DNA of 64,000 nt from Azoarcus indigens (GCF_004361735.1 NZ_SNVV01000018.1:40277-104276); one strand, 5' to 3'. Positions 18,894 through 27,392 are shown, counted from the first letter of the stretch. Numbers and translations: made by a program. The notes: a model not told the origin generated them from the letters alone.

Positions 18894-19124
18894 ACGATCC
18901 TTCTAGAATGTCGCCTTTCCGCCAGCCATGAAGGGTGATGCTTCCGATGCCGGTTCCATTGTCCCTAAGACATAGGAATCAGCAGCCACGGAGCGTCCCT
19001 TCGCATTGCCATCTGGACTCCGCCCGCTGGCAATGAATGGCGCCAATGCGCAATAAGAGCAGGGCACGACCAAGCCGCTCCCGCGGCGGGACCTGGCCTG
19101 GACCCGGCACGCCTACCGTTGTAT

Positions 19125-19139
19125 TGGCACATATATTGC
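19125..19139 (+). promoter_or_regulatory. Sigma-54 (-24/-12) promoter of the TonB receptor operon
   Basis: TGGCAC-N5-TTGC is an exact match to the core sigma-54 consensus, with GG and GC at the invariant 10-base spacing. It lies 83 bases before the receptor ATG and points at it. A transcript would start near 19151 and have a leader of about 70 bases. A sigma-54 promoter needs an enhancer-binding activator; NifA or NtrC are candidates. Confidence 0.75.
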
Positions 19140-19222
19140 GAAATTGCTTTCAACCCGTGGCATGCCCCAGAGCGGATGGCATGAGCGGCTTCCGGCCCCA
19201 TCCTCACAAGGACTCGACAAGC

Positions 19223-21256
19223 ATGAATCGTCTCCCCGCCCTCAGCCTGCTGGCGCTGTCCATCGCCTTCGGCTTCTCCGGCCCCGCCTGTGCCGCCGAC
19301 GAAAGCTCGTCCAGCGACAAGAAGGTCTTCACCCTGGGCCAGATCACGGTGACCTCCACCGCCGAGGACGAAGCCCCTTTGGGCACCGCCACCCTGGGCA
19401 GCGAGGAGATGTGGGATTTCAACAAGGATGGCCTGGCGGAGGCGCTCAACCTCATCCCCGGCGTCAGCACCACCGCCGGCGCCGGCAACCGCAATGAGGC
19501 GCTGATCAGCGTGCGTGGCTTCGACCGCTGGCAGGTGCCGCTGCTGCTGGACGGCATCCGCCTTTACCTGCCGGCCGACAACCGCATCGACTTCGACCGC
19601 TTCCTGACCCCCGATCTCGCCGAGATCCAGGTCTCCAAGGGCTACGTCTCGGTGCTGAACGGGCCGGACGGCATGGGCGGCGCGATCAACCTCGTCACCC
19701 GCAAGCCGGTCAAGCCCTTCGAAGCGGAACTGCGCAGCTCCGCCGCGTTCGCCAACGATGGCGACTACAACGGCAATACCACCTACGCCAGCGTCGGCAG
19801 CCGGCAGGAGATGTTCTACGTGCAGGGCAGCGTCGAGCAGCGCGACTCGCGCTCCTGGTCGCTCTCCGACGACTTCAAGCCCACCGCCGTACAGGACAAG
19901 GGCGAACGCAACAACACCTCCAAGAAAGATTGGCGCGTCAACCTGAAGGCGGCGCTCACCCCGAACGCTACCGACGAGTACTCACTCAACTTCGTCAAGC
20001 AGAGCGGCGAGAAGCACGGCGCCGGCTCGGTCACCGGCACTTCACCCGTCAGCACCTGGGACTGGCCGACCTGGGATACCTGGAACCTGTACTGGCTGTC
20101 CCACACCCAGCTCGGCAGCAAGAGCTACCTCAATACCAAGGCTTACTACAACAAGTTCGACAACGACCTGGTGGCCTACACCAACGCCAGCCTGAGCGCA
20201 AAGAACTGGACCAGCTACTACGACGACAACGCCAGCGGCGTCAGCGTGGAGTTCGGCACCGACCTCGTTCCCTACAACACGATGAAAGCGGCTGTGCACT
20301 GGCGGCGCGACCAGCACAAGGAATGGCAGCTGACTCATAGCAGCGGATTCACCGAGCCCAAGCAGGAGACCACCGAGGAAGTCTTCTCCGCCGCCTTCGA
20401 GAACACGGTACACATCACGCCGAAATGGGACCTAGTCGCCGGCATCAGCCGCGACGCGCGCCTCTCGCGCAAGGCGGAGGAATATGCGAGCAACGTGCTG
20501 TTCGACCAGCCGCGCTCGGATCGCTGGGCCACCAACTACCAGGCCGCCGTCATCTATCGCTACAGCGACACCGGCAAGGCTTATCTCTCCGCCTCCGACC
20601 GCACCCGCTTCCCCACCATGTTCGAGCGCTTCTCCTCGCGTTTCGGCGGCGCCCTTTCCAACCCCTGGCTGAAACCGGAACGCGCGCTCAATCTGGAACT
20701 GGGCATCGCTGACCAGATACTGCCGGGCGTACAGGGCAGCGCAGCCCTCTTCCACAGCGAAGTGGATGACGCCATCCAGTCAGTGAACATCATCTACAAC
20801 GGCAACACCTACTCGCAGAGCCAGAACGTCGGCAAGGCCACCTTCCAGGGCCTGGAACTCAGCCTCACCGCCCGCCTCTCCCACCAGCTCGAAGTCGGCG
20901 GCAACTACAGCTACATCGACACCGATGTGGACAATCCCAACGACTCCGCCGCCCGCCTGACCACCACGCCGCGCAACAAAGGCTTCCTCTACGCCAAGTG
21001 GCGGCCGGTCGAGAAGCTGACGGTGATTCCCAGCCTGGAGATCAGCGACAACCGCTGGTCCAGCCGCGCGGTCGGCACCGGCTACACCCAGACCGGCGCC
21101 TACGAGCTGCTCGGCCTCAAGCTGGAATACAAGCTGACGCCGAGCTGGGACGTCTCCCTCACCGGCCGCAACCTGCTGGACAAGAACTACGAAGTGGTCG
21201 ACGGCTACCCGCAGGAAGGCCGCAACTTCGTGCTCGCCACCCGGCTGCAGTTCTGA
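19223..21256 (+). CDS. TonB-dependent outer-membrane receptor
   Basis: The start at 19223 follows AAGGA and begins a signal peptide (LSLLALSIAFGFSGPACA). The 677-residue mature protein has a plug domain (ITVTSTAED ... VRGFDRWQVPLLLDGIRLYL ... GPDGMGGAINLVTRKP), about 22 beta strands of barrel and a terminal Phe (VLATRLQF), as expected for a TonB-energised outer-membrane transporter. It lacks the extra N-terminal STN signalling domain. The substrate is unknown. The partners downstream, an Fe3+-type binding protein and a di-heme cytochrome, favour a metal or metal chelate (inference). A sigma-54 promoter precedes it. Confidence 0.88.
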   Translation: MNRLPALSLLALSIAFGFSGPACAADESSSSDKKVFTLGQITVTSTAEDEAPLGTATLGSEEMWDFNKDGLAEALNLIPGVSTTAGAGNRNEALISVRGFDRWQVPLLLDGIRLYLPADNRIDFDRFLTPDLAEIQVSKGYVSVLNGPDGMGGAINLVTRKPVKPFEAELRSSAAFANDGDYNGNTTYASVGSRQEMFYVQGSVEQRDSRSWSLSDDFKPTAVQDKGERNNTSKKDWRVNLKAALTPNATDEYSLNFVKQSGEKHGAGSVTGTSPVSTWDWPTWDTWNLYWLSHTQLGSKSYLNTKAYYNKFDNDLVAYTNASLSAKNWTSYYDDNASGVSVEFGTDLVPYNTMKAAVHWRRDQHKEWQLTHSSGFTEPKQETTEEVFSAAFENTVHITPKWDLVAGISRDARLSRKAEEYASNVLFDQPRSDRWATNYQAAVIYRYSDTGKAYLSASDRTRFPTMFERFSSRFGGALSNPWLKPERALNLELGIADQILPGVQGSAALFHSEVDDAIQSVNIIYNGNTYSQSQNVGKATFQGLELSLTARLSHQLEVGGNYSYIDTDVDNPNDSAARLTTTPRNKGFLYAKWRPVEKLTVIPSLEISDNRWSSRAVGTGYTQTGAYELLGLKLEYKLTPSWDVSLTGRNLLDKNYEVVDGYPQEGRNFVLATRLQF

Positions 21257-21271
21257 TCCACGGAGGGCGAA

Positions 21272-22669
21272 ATGCGACTTTCCTCTAAAGACGCCCTCCG
21301 CCGCCTCGCCGGCCTGGCCCTCGCGGCCGGGTTGGAGCTGGGCGCGGTGGGCGCGATCGCGGCGGACTCGACCGCGCCCCATGCGGCCGGCCATGCCGCT
21401 GCCGGCGAAGCCATCGACAAGGTGGTGGTGCTCACCAGCTACCCGGAAGAGCTCACCGTACGCTTCCAGGCCGCCTTCGAGCACCAGTACCCCGGCAAGC
21501 GGGTGGAAATCCTGTGGCGGCAATCGGCCGACGCCATGGCCTACCTCAAGCGCAGCCGTGGCGAGGCGGATGTTTACTGGACGCCAGCGCCGGGCAATTT
21601 CGCCGCGCTGCGCGAGGAAGGCCGCTTCGCCCGCCTGAAGCTGGACCCCAAGGCCCTGCCCGGCAACATCGGCGGCAGCCCCATCTCCGACCCTGAAGGC
21701 TACTTCGCCGCCTTCGAACTTGCCGGCCACGGCATCGCCTACAACAAGGACACCGTGCGCCGCCTCGGCCTTCCCGCGCCGCGGGACTGGGCGGACCTCG
21801 CCCATCCCGCCTACGCCGGCCTCATCCAGGTCCCCATCCCCGGCCGCATCGGCTTCGCCCCGGTGCTGATCGAAACCGTGCTGCAGGGCTATGGCTGGGA
21901 GCGCGGCTGGGCGCTGCTCGGCGAGATCGCCGGCAATGCGGATTTCGGCGGCAGCGGCGACAACACCCCGGCCGCCGACGAAGTCGCCAGCGGCCGCAAG
22001 GCGGCGCGCATGACCATAGATTTCTTCGCCGCCACCGCCATCGCCAACGGCGCGCCCATGGGCTTCGCCTACCCGCGCAAGACCGCCTACAACCCGGCCC
22101 AGGTCGCGGTGTTCGCCGATGCGCCGCACCCGGCCAACGCCCGCGCCTTCGTCGACTTCGTCCTCTCCGCCCAGGGCCAGGGCCTGCTGCTGCACCCGGA
22201 CGTGCGCCGCCTGCCGGTGCGCAAGGCGCTGTACGACGCCCACCCGGAACTGCCCGCCCAGCCCTTCGCCGCCGGCAACCTGGGCTACGACGGCAAGCTC
22301 GCCCGCGCCCGCCAGGGCCTGGTCGCCGCGCTGTTCGAAAGCGCGCTCGTACGCCGCCACGCCGAACTGGCCGGGCTGTGGGCCGAAGTGCACCGCGCCG
22401 AAGCCGCCGGGCTGAAGCGGCATCCCGCCATCCGCGCAGCGCGCGCCCTGCTCTCCGCGCCGCCCATCCCGGACGCCACCCAGGCCGACGCCGACCTGCG
22501 CCTCAGCTTCGCCTTCCCTGAACGCACGCCCGGCGCAACACGCGAGGAAGCCGCGGCACCGGTGAGCAATCCGCTGCGCGACCACATCGAGGCCTACTGG
22601 GCGGCCGAGCTGGACGCCCGCATCACCGCCGCGCGAAACGTGCTGCAAGCAACGGGGAAGAAGGGATGA
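21272..22669 (+). CDS. Extracellular solute-binding protein of the Fe3+/AfuA class, no permease nearby
   Basis: This 465-residue protein starts 15 bases after the receptor, behind GGAGGG. After a signal peptide-like start it has the periplasmic binding-protein fold (VVVLTSYPEELTVRFQAAFE, ADVYWTPAPGNFAALREEG, GFAYPRKTAYNPAQVAVFADAPHPANARAFVDFVLS). This resembles binding proteins of iron and related ABC importers (COG1840 type). The last 110 residues form a helical extension beyond the usual family length of about 340. No ABC permease or ATPase gene is adjacent, so it may hand its ligand to a distant importer or act as a chaperone. Its stop overlaps the next start (ATGA). Confidence 0.8.
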   Translation: MRLSSKDALRRLAGLALAAGLELGAVGAIAADSTAPHAAGHAAAGEAIDKVVVLTSYPEELTVRFQAAFEHQYPGKRVEILWRQSADAMAYLKRSRGEADVYWTPAPGNFAALREEGRFARLKLDPKALPGNIGGSPISDPEGYFAAFELAGHGIAYNKDTVRRLGLPAPRDWADLAHPAYAGLIQVPIPGRIGFAPVLIETVLQGYGWERGWALLGEIAGNADFGGSGDNTPAADEVASGRKAARMTIDFFAATAIANGAPMGFAYPRKTAYNPAQVAVFADAPHPANARAFVDFVLSAQGQGLLLHPDVRRLPVRKALYDAHPELPAQPFAAGNLGYDGKLARARQGLVAALFESALVRRHAELAGLWAEVHRAEAAGLKRHPAIRAARALLSAPPIPDATQADADLRLSFAFPERTPGATREEAAAPVSNPLRDHIEAYWAAELDARITAARNVLQATGKKG

Positions 22670-24435
22670 GCCAGCATATGCCAGAGCGCAAGGAGCGCGC
22701 GGCCACCTCCGAACCTGCAGTGTTTTTCGCCCGCTTGCGGGGCGAAAGCAGACAGGCGAAGCAGGGCTTCGCCCGCTGGAGCCCCCCGTGGCATGCAGAC
22801 CGCCGGGCCGGAGCGCGGAGCGACGGCGCTCACCTCACCGCTGACGCCCCTCCGAGGCGCTCCCTCTCCCCGGCCTTCCCCCGCGAGGAGGGAGGGAGCA
22901 CGGCCTCAACCGCGGCGCGGACAACTGGCCCGGACAGCTTTCCGACTGGCCAGAACGACACCAACAACAATCGCACTCAAGCAAGCGGTGCCCAGGCAAC
23001 CCTCGCCAACGCAGCGAACGCACAGGCCCCGAAGGCAGCCGCAAACCACCGTCGCCCCTTTCGTACCCTCCTGCGCACCGCCACCCTCTCCGCCCTTCCC
23101 CTGCTGGCCCTCGCCGCCGGCGCCAACCTCGACAAGCGCCCCGGCGGCGACTTCACCACCGACGACCAGGGCCGCGAGGCCTACACCCGCATCGCCTGGG
23201 AACAAGTGCCCGCCGCCCAACGCGAAGCCATCGCCAACGGCCGTGGCCTGGTGCGGCAGACCTGGGTGATCTCGCCCTCGGTCGATCCCAGCATCGCCGG
23301 CCTGGGGCCGACCTACAACCGCCCCTCCTGCCTGTCCTGCCACGCCCGCAACGGGCGTGGCGAACCGCCCGCCTCCGCCGACGAGCCGATGCGCTCCATG
23401 CTGGTCCGGCTCTCCATTCCCGGCCTGGACACCCACGGCGGTCCGCGACCCGAGCCGGTCTATGGCGAGCAACTGAACGAGATCGGCGTACCCGGCGTGC
23501 CCGGCGAAGGCGAGGCCTATCTGCAGTGGCAGACTCAGGTGGAACGGCTGGCCGACGGCACCGAAGTGGAACTGCGCCGGCCCACCGTTGCCTTCCGCAA
23601 GCTCGCCTTCGGCCCGCTGCATGCGGACACCCTGAGCTCGCCGCGGGTCGCCCCGGCCATCTTCGGCCTCGGTCTGCTGGAGGCCGTGCCGGAGGCGGAC
23701 ATCCTCGCCATCGCCGAGGAGCAGCGGCGCGAAGGCCGCGGCGTGGCCGGCATGCCCAACCGGGTGTGGGATGTAGCCCAGGGCCGCACGGTGCTCGGCC
23801 GCTTCGGCTGGAAAGCCAACCAGCCCGACCTGCGCCAGCAGGTGGCCGGTGCGCTGGCCGGCGACATGGGCATCACCTCGGCGCTCTTCCCCGAGCCCAA
23901 TTGCCCGCCGGCGCAAAGCGCCTGCGCCGCCTGGGGCGCCGACCGGCATCCCGAGCTCTCCGCCGAAGCGCTGCAGGACATGACGCTCTACCACTACGCC
24001 CTGATGGTGCCCGCCCGCCGCCGCACCGAGGCGCCGGAAGTGCAGCGCGGCGAGCAGCTCTTCGCCGCCGCCGGCTGCGCCAGCTGCCACCGCCCGGCAC
24101 TGCGCACCGGCCCCTTCCCGCCCTTTCCGGCACTGGCCGGGCAGACCATAAGGCCCTATACCGACCTGCTGCTGCACGACATGGGCGACGGCCTCGCCGA
24201 CGGCCGCCCCGACTACCTCGCCAGCGGCCGCCAGTGGCGCACCCCGCCGCTGTGGGGCCTGGGCCTGCTGCCGGTGGCCAGCGAACACGGCACCCTGCTG
24301 CACGACGGCCGCGCCCGCAGTCCGCTGGAGGCGATCCTGTGGCATGGCGGCGAGGCCAGCGCCTCACGCGAAGCGGTTCGCGCGATGGCGAAGGCGGAAC
24401 GCGAAGCGCTGCTGGCCTTCCTGGCGTCGCTGTAG
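22666..24435 (+). CDS. Di-heme oxidoreductase (DHOR/DUF1111) with abnormal N-terminal extension
   Basis: From about residue 150 the protein matches the di-heme 'thiol oxidoreductase' family. It has two CxxCH haem sites (CLSCHARNGRGEPP and CASCHRPALRTGPFP), plus SVDPSIAGLGPTYNRPSCL, LHADTLSSPRVAPAIFGLGLLEAVPE and a C-terminal LLHDGRARSPLEAILWHGGEA. The family is periplasmic and often encoded with iron-uptake proteins. The frame opens at an ATG overlapping the previous stop. However, the first 125 residues are low-complexity and are encoded across a palindromic repeat (22843-22893), and a signal-peptide-like segment (TATLSALPLLALAAGA) occurs only at about residue 140. No other ATG is available, so the real start is uncertain. 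Confidence 0.8.
   Translation: MSQHMPERKERAATSEPAVFFARLRGESRQAKQGFARWSPPWHADRRAGARSDGAHLTADAPPRRSLSPAFPREEGGSTASTAARTTGPDSFPTGQNDTNNNRTQASGAQATLANAANAQAPKAAANHRRPFRTLLRTATLSALPLLALAAGANLDKRPGGDFTTDDQGREAYTRIAWEQVPAAQREAIANGRGLVRQTWVISPSVDPSIAGLGPTYNRPSCLSCHARNGRGEPPASADEPMRSMLVRLSIPGLDTHGGPRPEPVYGEQLNEIGVPGVPGEGEAYLQWQTQVERLADGTEVELRRPTVAFRKLAFGPLHADTLSSPRVAPAIFGLGLLEAVPEADILAIAEEQRREGRGVAGMPNRVWDVAQGRTVLGRFGWKANQPDLRQQVAGALAGDMGITSALFPEPNCPPAQSACAAWGADRHPELSAEALQDMTLYHYALMVPARRRTEAPEVQRGEQLFAAAGCASCHRPALRTGPFPPFPALAGQTIRPYTDLLLHDMGDGLADGRPDYLASGRQWRTPPLWGLGLLPVASEHGTLLHDGRARSPLEAILWHGGEASASREAVRAMAKAEREALLAFLASL
22843..22893 (+). repeat. Palindromic intergenic repeat, copy B, inside the di-heme protein reading frame
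   Basis: This copy has the GACGCCCCT/GGCGC hairpin followed by CCTCTCCCCGGCC and a CCCGCGAGG half. It matches the reverse complement of copy C (24566-24623) nearly base for base. It falls between the overlapping start codon and the first recognisable signal segment of the di-heme protein. Confidence 0.65.
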
Positions 24436-24452
24436 AGAGGTTCGGCCAGCAC

Positions 24453-24490
24453 GGCTGGCGGCTGGCGGCTGGCGGCTGGCGGCTGGCGGC
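24453..24490 (+). repeat. Tandem 7-base repeat
   Basis: Five full copies plus three bases of GGCTGGC run head to tail, starting 17 bases after the di-heme protein stop. Such a short perfect array can change length by slippage. It lies between convergent genes and has no evident coding role. Confidence 0.9.
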
Positions 24491-24565
24491 AAGTCGACTC
24501 CGGATTCCGGAATCCTGGTTGCGGGTTGCGGTAATACCACCGCTCGCGCCATGCGCAACGTTTTT

Positions 24566-24667
24566 CCCCCTCTCCCCTCGCGGGAGAGGGCCGGGGAGAG
24601 GAAGCGCGCCCCGAAGGGGCGTCAATAGCAGCGACTCAGGCGCCCCATCCCCTCTCCCGCGAGGAAA
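24566..24667 (-). repeat. Palindromic intergenic repeat, copy C, with a trailing half copy
   Basis: The full module occupies 24566-24623 (minus orientation), with arms CCCTCTCCC / GGGAGAGGG, a GGGGAGAGG extension and a GCGCCCC/GGGGCG hairpin. A half copy (CGCCCC then CCCTCTCCCGCGAGG) follows at 24641-24667. It sits between convergent genes, the di-heme protein and a LysR regulator, and could serve as a bidirectional terminator. Confidence 0.7.
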
Positions 24668-24768
24668 TGAGAGAAACAGCAAGCCGGACTCATGCCCATT
24701 CCCCCGGCGGGGCGGCCTGCCTTCGCAGCTTTCCTGCTCAACCCCGATCCGTGCGAAACCGCCAGTCC

Positions 24769-25686
24769 CTAAACCCCCAGCTCACCTCCCAAACCCACCT
24801 CTGCCACCAAGCTCCTCACCTCCTGCACCACCATTTCCACCTCCGACTCATTCGTCGCCGGATGCCGCAGCAGGCTCACCGTGCGGCGGATCTCCGGCTC
24901 CGCCAGCGGCCGGCAGCACAGCGCCGGGTCCATCACGCTGCGGGCGCTGAACTCAGGCAGCACCGTCAACCCACGGCCCAGGCGGACCGCTTCGGCGATG
25001 GCGGCGATGCGGTTCATCTCCGCCACCGGCGGCCGCAGCAGGCCATGCTCGCGGACCGCGGCATCCCACAAGCGGCGCAGGGTGTGATTGGCGCTGAGCA
25101 GGATCAGCGGCTCGGCACAGACCTGATGCAGCGCCAGCCTGTGAAAGCTCGCCAGGCGGTGCTCCGCCGGCATCAGCACGCAGAAACGGTCGGTAAGTAG
25201 CGGCTCCGCCAGCAGCCGGGATGCCGCCTCGCCCGCCGGCGCGAAGCCTATGCCCAGTTGCAGCCGGCGCGCCGCCACGCCCTGCTCCACCTCGTCGCCG
25301 CTCATCTCGGCGATGTTCAGCCGCAGCTGCGGGCACAGCTCGCCCATGCGCGCCACCAGCCGCGGCACCACCGCCGCGTTAACCGACTGCAGCACGCCCA
25401 GCGTCAAGCTGCGCTCGCCGCTGCCGGCGAAGCGCCGCACCTCCGTCTCGGCCGCCGCCGCCCGGGCCAGCAGGTCCACCGCGTGGCGGTAGAGCACATG
25501 CGCCGCATAGCTGGGCCGCAACTGGCGGTGGGCGCGATCGAACAGGCTGGCGTCCAGCTGCGCCTCCAGTTTCTGGATCTGCTGCGACAGCGCCGGCTGC
25601 GATACATGCAGCCGCTCCGCCGCGCGGCCCATGTGGGCCTCCTCGAACACGGCGACGAAATAGCGCAGCAGGCGGATTTCCAGCAT
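24769..25686 (-). CDS. LysR-family transcriptional regulator
   Basis: The 305-residue protein starts at 25686 behind AAGGAAAG. Residues 1-60 are the LysR HTH (LLRYFVAVFEEAHMGRAAERLHVSQPALSQQIQKLEAQL), and the rest is the periplasmic-binding-like effector domain (RSLTLGVLQSVNAAVVPRLVARM ... RLQLGIGFAPAG ... EAVRLGRGLTVLPEFSA). It is divergent from the MOSC gene with 127 bases between starts, the usual arrangement of a LysR regulator and its target, so it may control the MOSC and amidotransferase genes. The effector is unknown. Confidence 0.88.
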   Translation of the reverse strand: MLEIRLLRYFVAVFEEAHMGRAAERLHVSQPALSQQIQKLEAQLDASLFDRAHRQLRPSYAAHVLYRHAVDLLARAAAAETEVRRFAGSGERSLTLGVLQSVNAAVVPRLVARMGELCPQLRLNIAEMSGDEVEQGVAARRLQLGIGFAPAGEAASRLLAEPLLTDRFCVLMPAEHRLASFHRLALHQVCAEPLILLSANHTLRRLWDAAVREHGLLRPPVAEMNRIAAIAEAVRLGRGLTVLPEFSARSVMDPALCCRPLAEPEIRRTVSLLRHPATNESEVEMVVQEVRSLVAEVGLGGELGV

Positions 25687-25813
25687 CGATTGGCTTTCCT
25701 TATCGATTCGATTCGGCAACGGTCTTGGACAAAGCGGATGAAGACGAACTATCGTGCGCCATCCCGCCCCATCTCCGTATTCAGCGGCAGACCGCTTTTC
25801 CAAGGAAACGATT
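25687..25813. promoter_or_regulatory. Divergent LysR/MOSC promoter region
   Basis: This gap of 127 bases separates the LysR start from the MOSC start and must hold both promoters. It contains ATCGATT-rich sequence near 25686-25715 but no clear T-N11-A palindrome that I would call an operator. Confidence 0.35.
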
Positions 25814-26515
25814 ATGGACCGCGTCCAGGTTTTCGTCGGCCGGATCGCGCCCCTGGCCACGGCGCCCACGGTATCCAGCGCCATCGTCAAGCAGGCCGCG
25901 GACGCTCCTCTGTGGCTGGGCCCCGATGGCCTCGCCGGCGACCAGCAGGCGGACAGCCAGCACCACGGCGGGCCGGACCGCGCGCTGCACCACTACCCGG
26001 CGGAGCACTACCCCTGGTGGCGCCAGCGCTACCCGGGCGCCGCCGCCCGCTTCCAGCCCGGCGGCTTCGGCGAGAACCTCGCCCTGGCCGGCTGGCGGGA
26101 AGACATGGTGCACATCGGCGACGTCTTCCGCTGGGGCGAGGCGCTGCTGCAGCTCAGCCAGCCGCGCTCCCCCTGCTTCAAGCTGGACCATCACCTCGGC
26201 CTGCCCGGCCTCGCCCGGCTGATGCAACAGGAAGCCCGCTGCGGCTGGCTCTACCGGGTGCTGCAGCCGGGGCGGATCACCCCGGGCGCGGACTTTGCAC
26301 TCGAACGCAGGGGCAAGGGACCCAGCGTGCACGAAGCAATGCGCATCATGTACGGCGGCACCGCCGGGCCCGGCGCCTGGCGCGAGCTGCTGGCGGCGGA
26401 GGGCCTGGCCGCCAGCTGGCGACACACGCTGGAGAAACGTCTGGCCGGCGGCGGCATCGAATCCTGGGACAAGCGGCTGGACGGCCCCGGCCCAGCGCAC
26501 GCCGCCGGCGCCTGA
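25814..26515 (+). CDS. MOSC-domain protein (YiiM-like)
   Basis: The ATG at 25814 has AAGGAAACG before it. The 233-residue product matches the YiiM branch of MOSC proteins: GLAGDQQADSQHHGGPDRALHHYPAEHYPWW, GGFGENLALAGW, GDVFRWGEALLQLSQPRSPCFKLDHHLG, then a helical 3-alpha C-terminal domain. MOSC proteins bind molybdenum cofactor at the conserved Cys (SPCFK). YiiM reduces N-hydroxylated bases and related compounds. The exact substrate here is unknown. The next gene follows after 66 bases on the same strand. Confidence 0.88.
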   Translation: MDRVQVFVGRIAPLATAPTVSSAIVKQAADAPLWLGPDGLAGDQQADSQHHGGPDRALHHYPAEHYPWWRQRYPGAAARFQPGGFGENLALAGWREDMVHIGDVFRWGEALLQLSQPRSPCFKLDHHLGLPGLARLMQQEARCGWLYRVLQPGRITPGADFALERRGKGPSVHEAMRIMYGGTAGPGAWRELLAAEGLAASWRHTLEKRLAGGGIESWDKRLDGPGPAHAAGA

Positions 26516-26581
26516 GCCCGCTGCCCGAACCGACCCTGCACCCGACAAACCAGCCCCCGCCCGCACTTTGAGGACCACGCC

Positions 26582-27265
26582 ATGAACATCGTCTGCTTCC
26601 AGCACGTTGCTTTCGAAACCCCCGGCCTGCTCACCTTCTGGGCGGCCTCCCGCGGCCACCGCATGAGCACCGTGCGCACCGACCTCGAAGACCCGCTGCC
26701 GGCGCTGGAGCGCGCCGAGGGGCTGGTGGTACTGGGCGGGCCGATGGGCGTGCATGACGACGCCACCCTGCCCTGGCTCGCCGCCGAGAAGGCCGCCCTG
26801 CGCCAGGCGCTGCAGCGCCGCCTGCCGACGCTGGGCATCTGCCTGGGCGCGCAGCTGATCGCGGATGCGCTGGGCGCCAAGGTATTCCGTGGCCGGCAGA
26901 AGGAGATCGGCTGGTTTCCGGTCACGAGCAGCGACCCGGTGATAGGCGAAGGCGAGGTCTTCACTCCGCTGCTGTGGCATGGCGACGTCTTCACCCTGCC
27001 CGAGGGCGCCCGCCCGGTGGGCAGCAGTGCCGCCTGCGAACTGCAGGGCTTCCGCTATCAGGACCACGTGCTGGCGCTGCTCTTCCACCTGGAGATGACC
27101 CGCCACGGCCTCACCGAGCTGATCGCCGAATGCGCCGGCGAGCTGGACGGCGGCCCCAGCACCCAGACGCCGGAACAGATGCTGGCGCAGGACGCCCCCT
27201 TCGAAGCGATACACGAACTCGCCTACCGGGTGTTCGACGACTTCTTCGGCGCCAGCCCAGCCTGA
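26582..27265 (+). CDS. Class I glutamine amidotransferase domain protein
   Basis: The 227-residue protein has the triad of stand-alone class I glutamine amidotransferases: the nucleophilic Cys in LPTLGICLGAQLIADALG and the His-x-Glu in LALLFHLEMTRHG, plus LVVLGGPMGVHDD and EIGWFPV. Such GMP-synthase-like proteins take ammonia from glutamine or hydrolyse gamma-glutamyl bonds. The partner or substrate is not evident. It may be co-transcribed with the MOSC gene. A long perfect inverted repeat begins 5 bases after its stop. Confidence 0.85.
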   Translation: MNIVCFQHVAFETPGLLTFWAASRGHRMSTVRTDLEDPLPALERAEGLVVLGGPMGVHDDATLPWLAAEKAALRQALQRRLPTLGICLGAQLIADALGAKVFRGRQKEIGWFPVTSSDPVIGEGEVFTPLLWHGDVFTLPEGARPVGSSAACELQGFRYQDHVLALLFHLEMTRHGLTELIAECAGELDGGPSTQTPEQMLAQDAPFEAIHELAYRVFDDFFGASPA

Positions 27266-27269
27266 TCCT

Positions 27270-27305
27270 GCGGCGGGCTTGTCGCAAGTTCGACAAGCCC
27301 GCCGC
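27270..27305 (+). terminator. 15-bp perfect inverted repeat directly after the amidotransferase gene
   Basis: The arms 27270-27284 and 27291-27305 pair perfectly around a 6-base loop. The position, 5 bases after the stop, fits a terminator, but there is no T-run. The same palindrome contains a TGT-N10-ACA element, so it may act as DNA rather than RNA (see the separate entry). Confidence 0.5.
27280..27295 (+). promoter_or_regulatory. TGT-N10-ACA, candidate NifA upstream activator site of the SagB-nifF operon
   Basis: TGT, ten bases, ACA matches the NifA binding consensus and is centred in a longer perfect palindrome. It lies about 90-100 bases upstream of a -24/-12-like element at 27376, which is the standard NifA geometry. 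The operon downstream ends in nifF, a typical NifA target. Confidence 0.5.
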
Positions 27306-27375
27306 CTGCGTCGCACTCGTCCCCACGCCACACCGCCGTTTTCCTGCAAGTTGCTGTGAAACAAGCGCTTTGGCG

Positions 27376-27392
27376 CTGGTATCGGACTTGCA
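27376..27392 (+). promoter_or_regulatory. Sigma-54-like -24/-12 element before the SagB-type gene
   Basis: CTGGTAT-N5-TTGCA keeps the invariant GG and GC at 10-base spacing but departs from TGGCAC at two positions. A transcript would start near 27403, right at the annotated ATG (27404), leaving no leader. Either translation starts further in or this match is coincidental. Confidence 0.4.
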
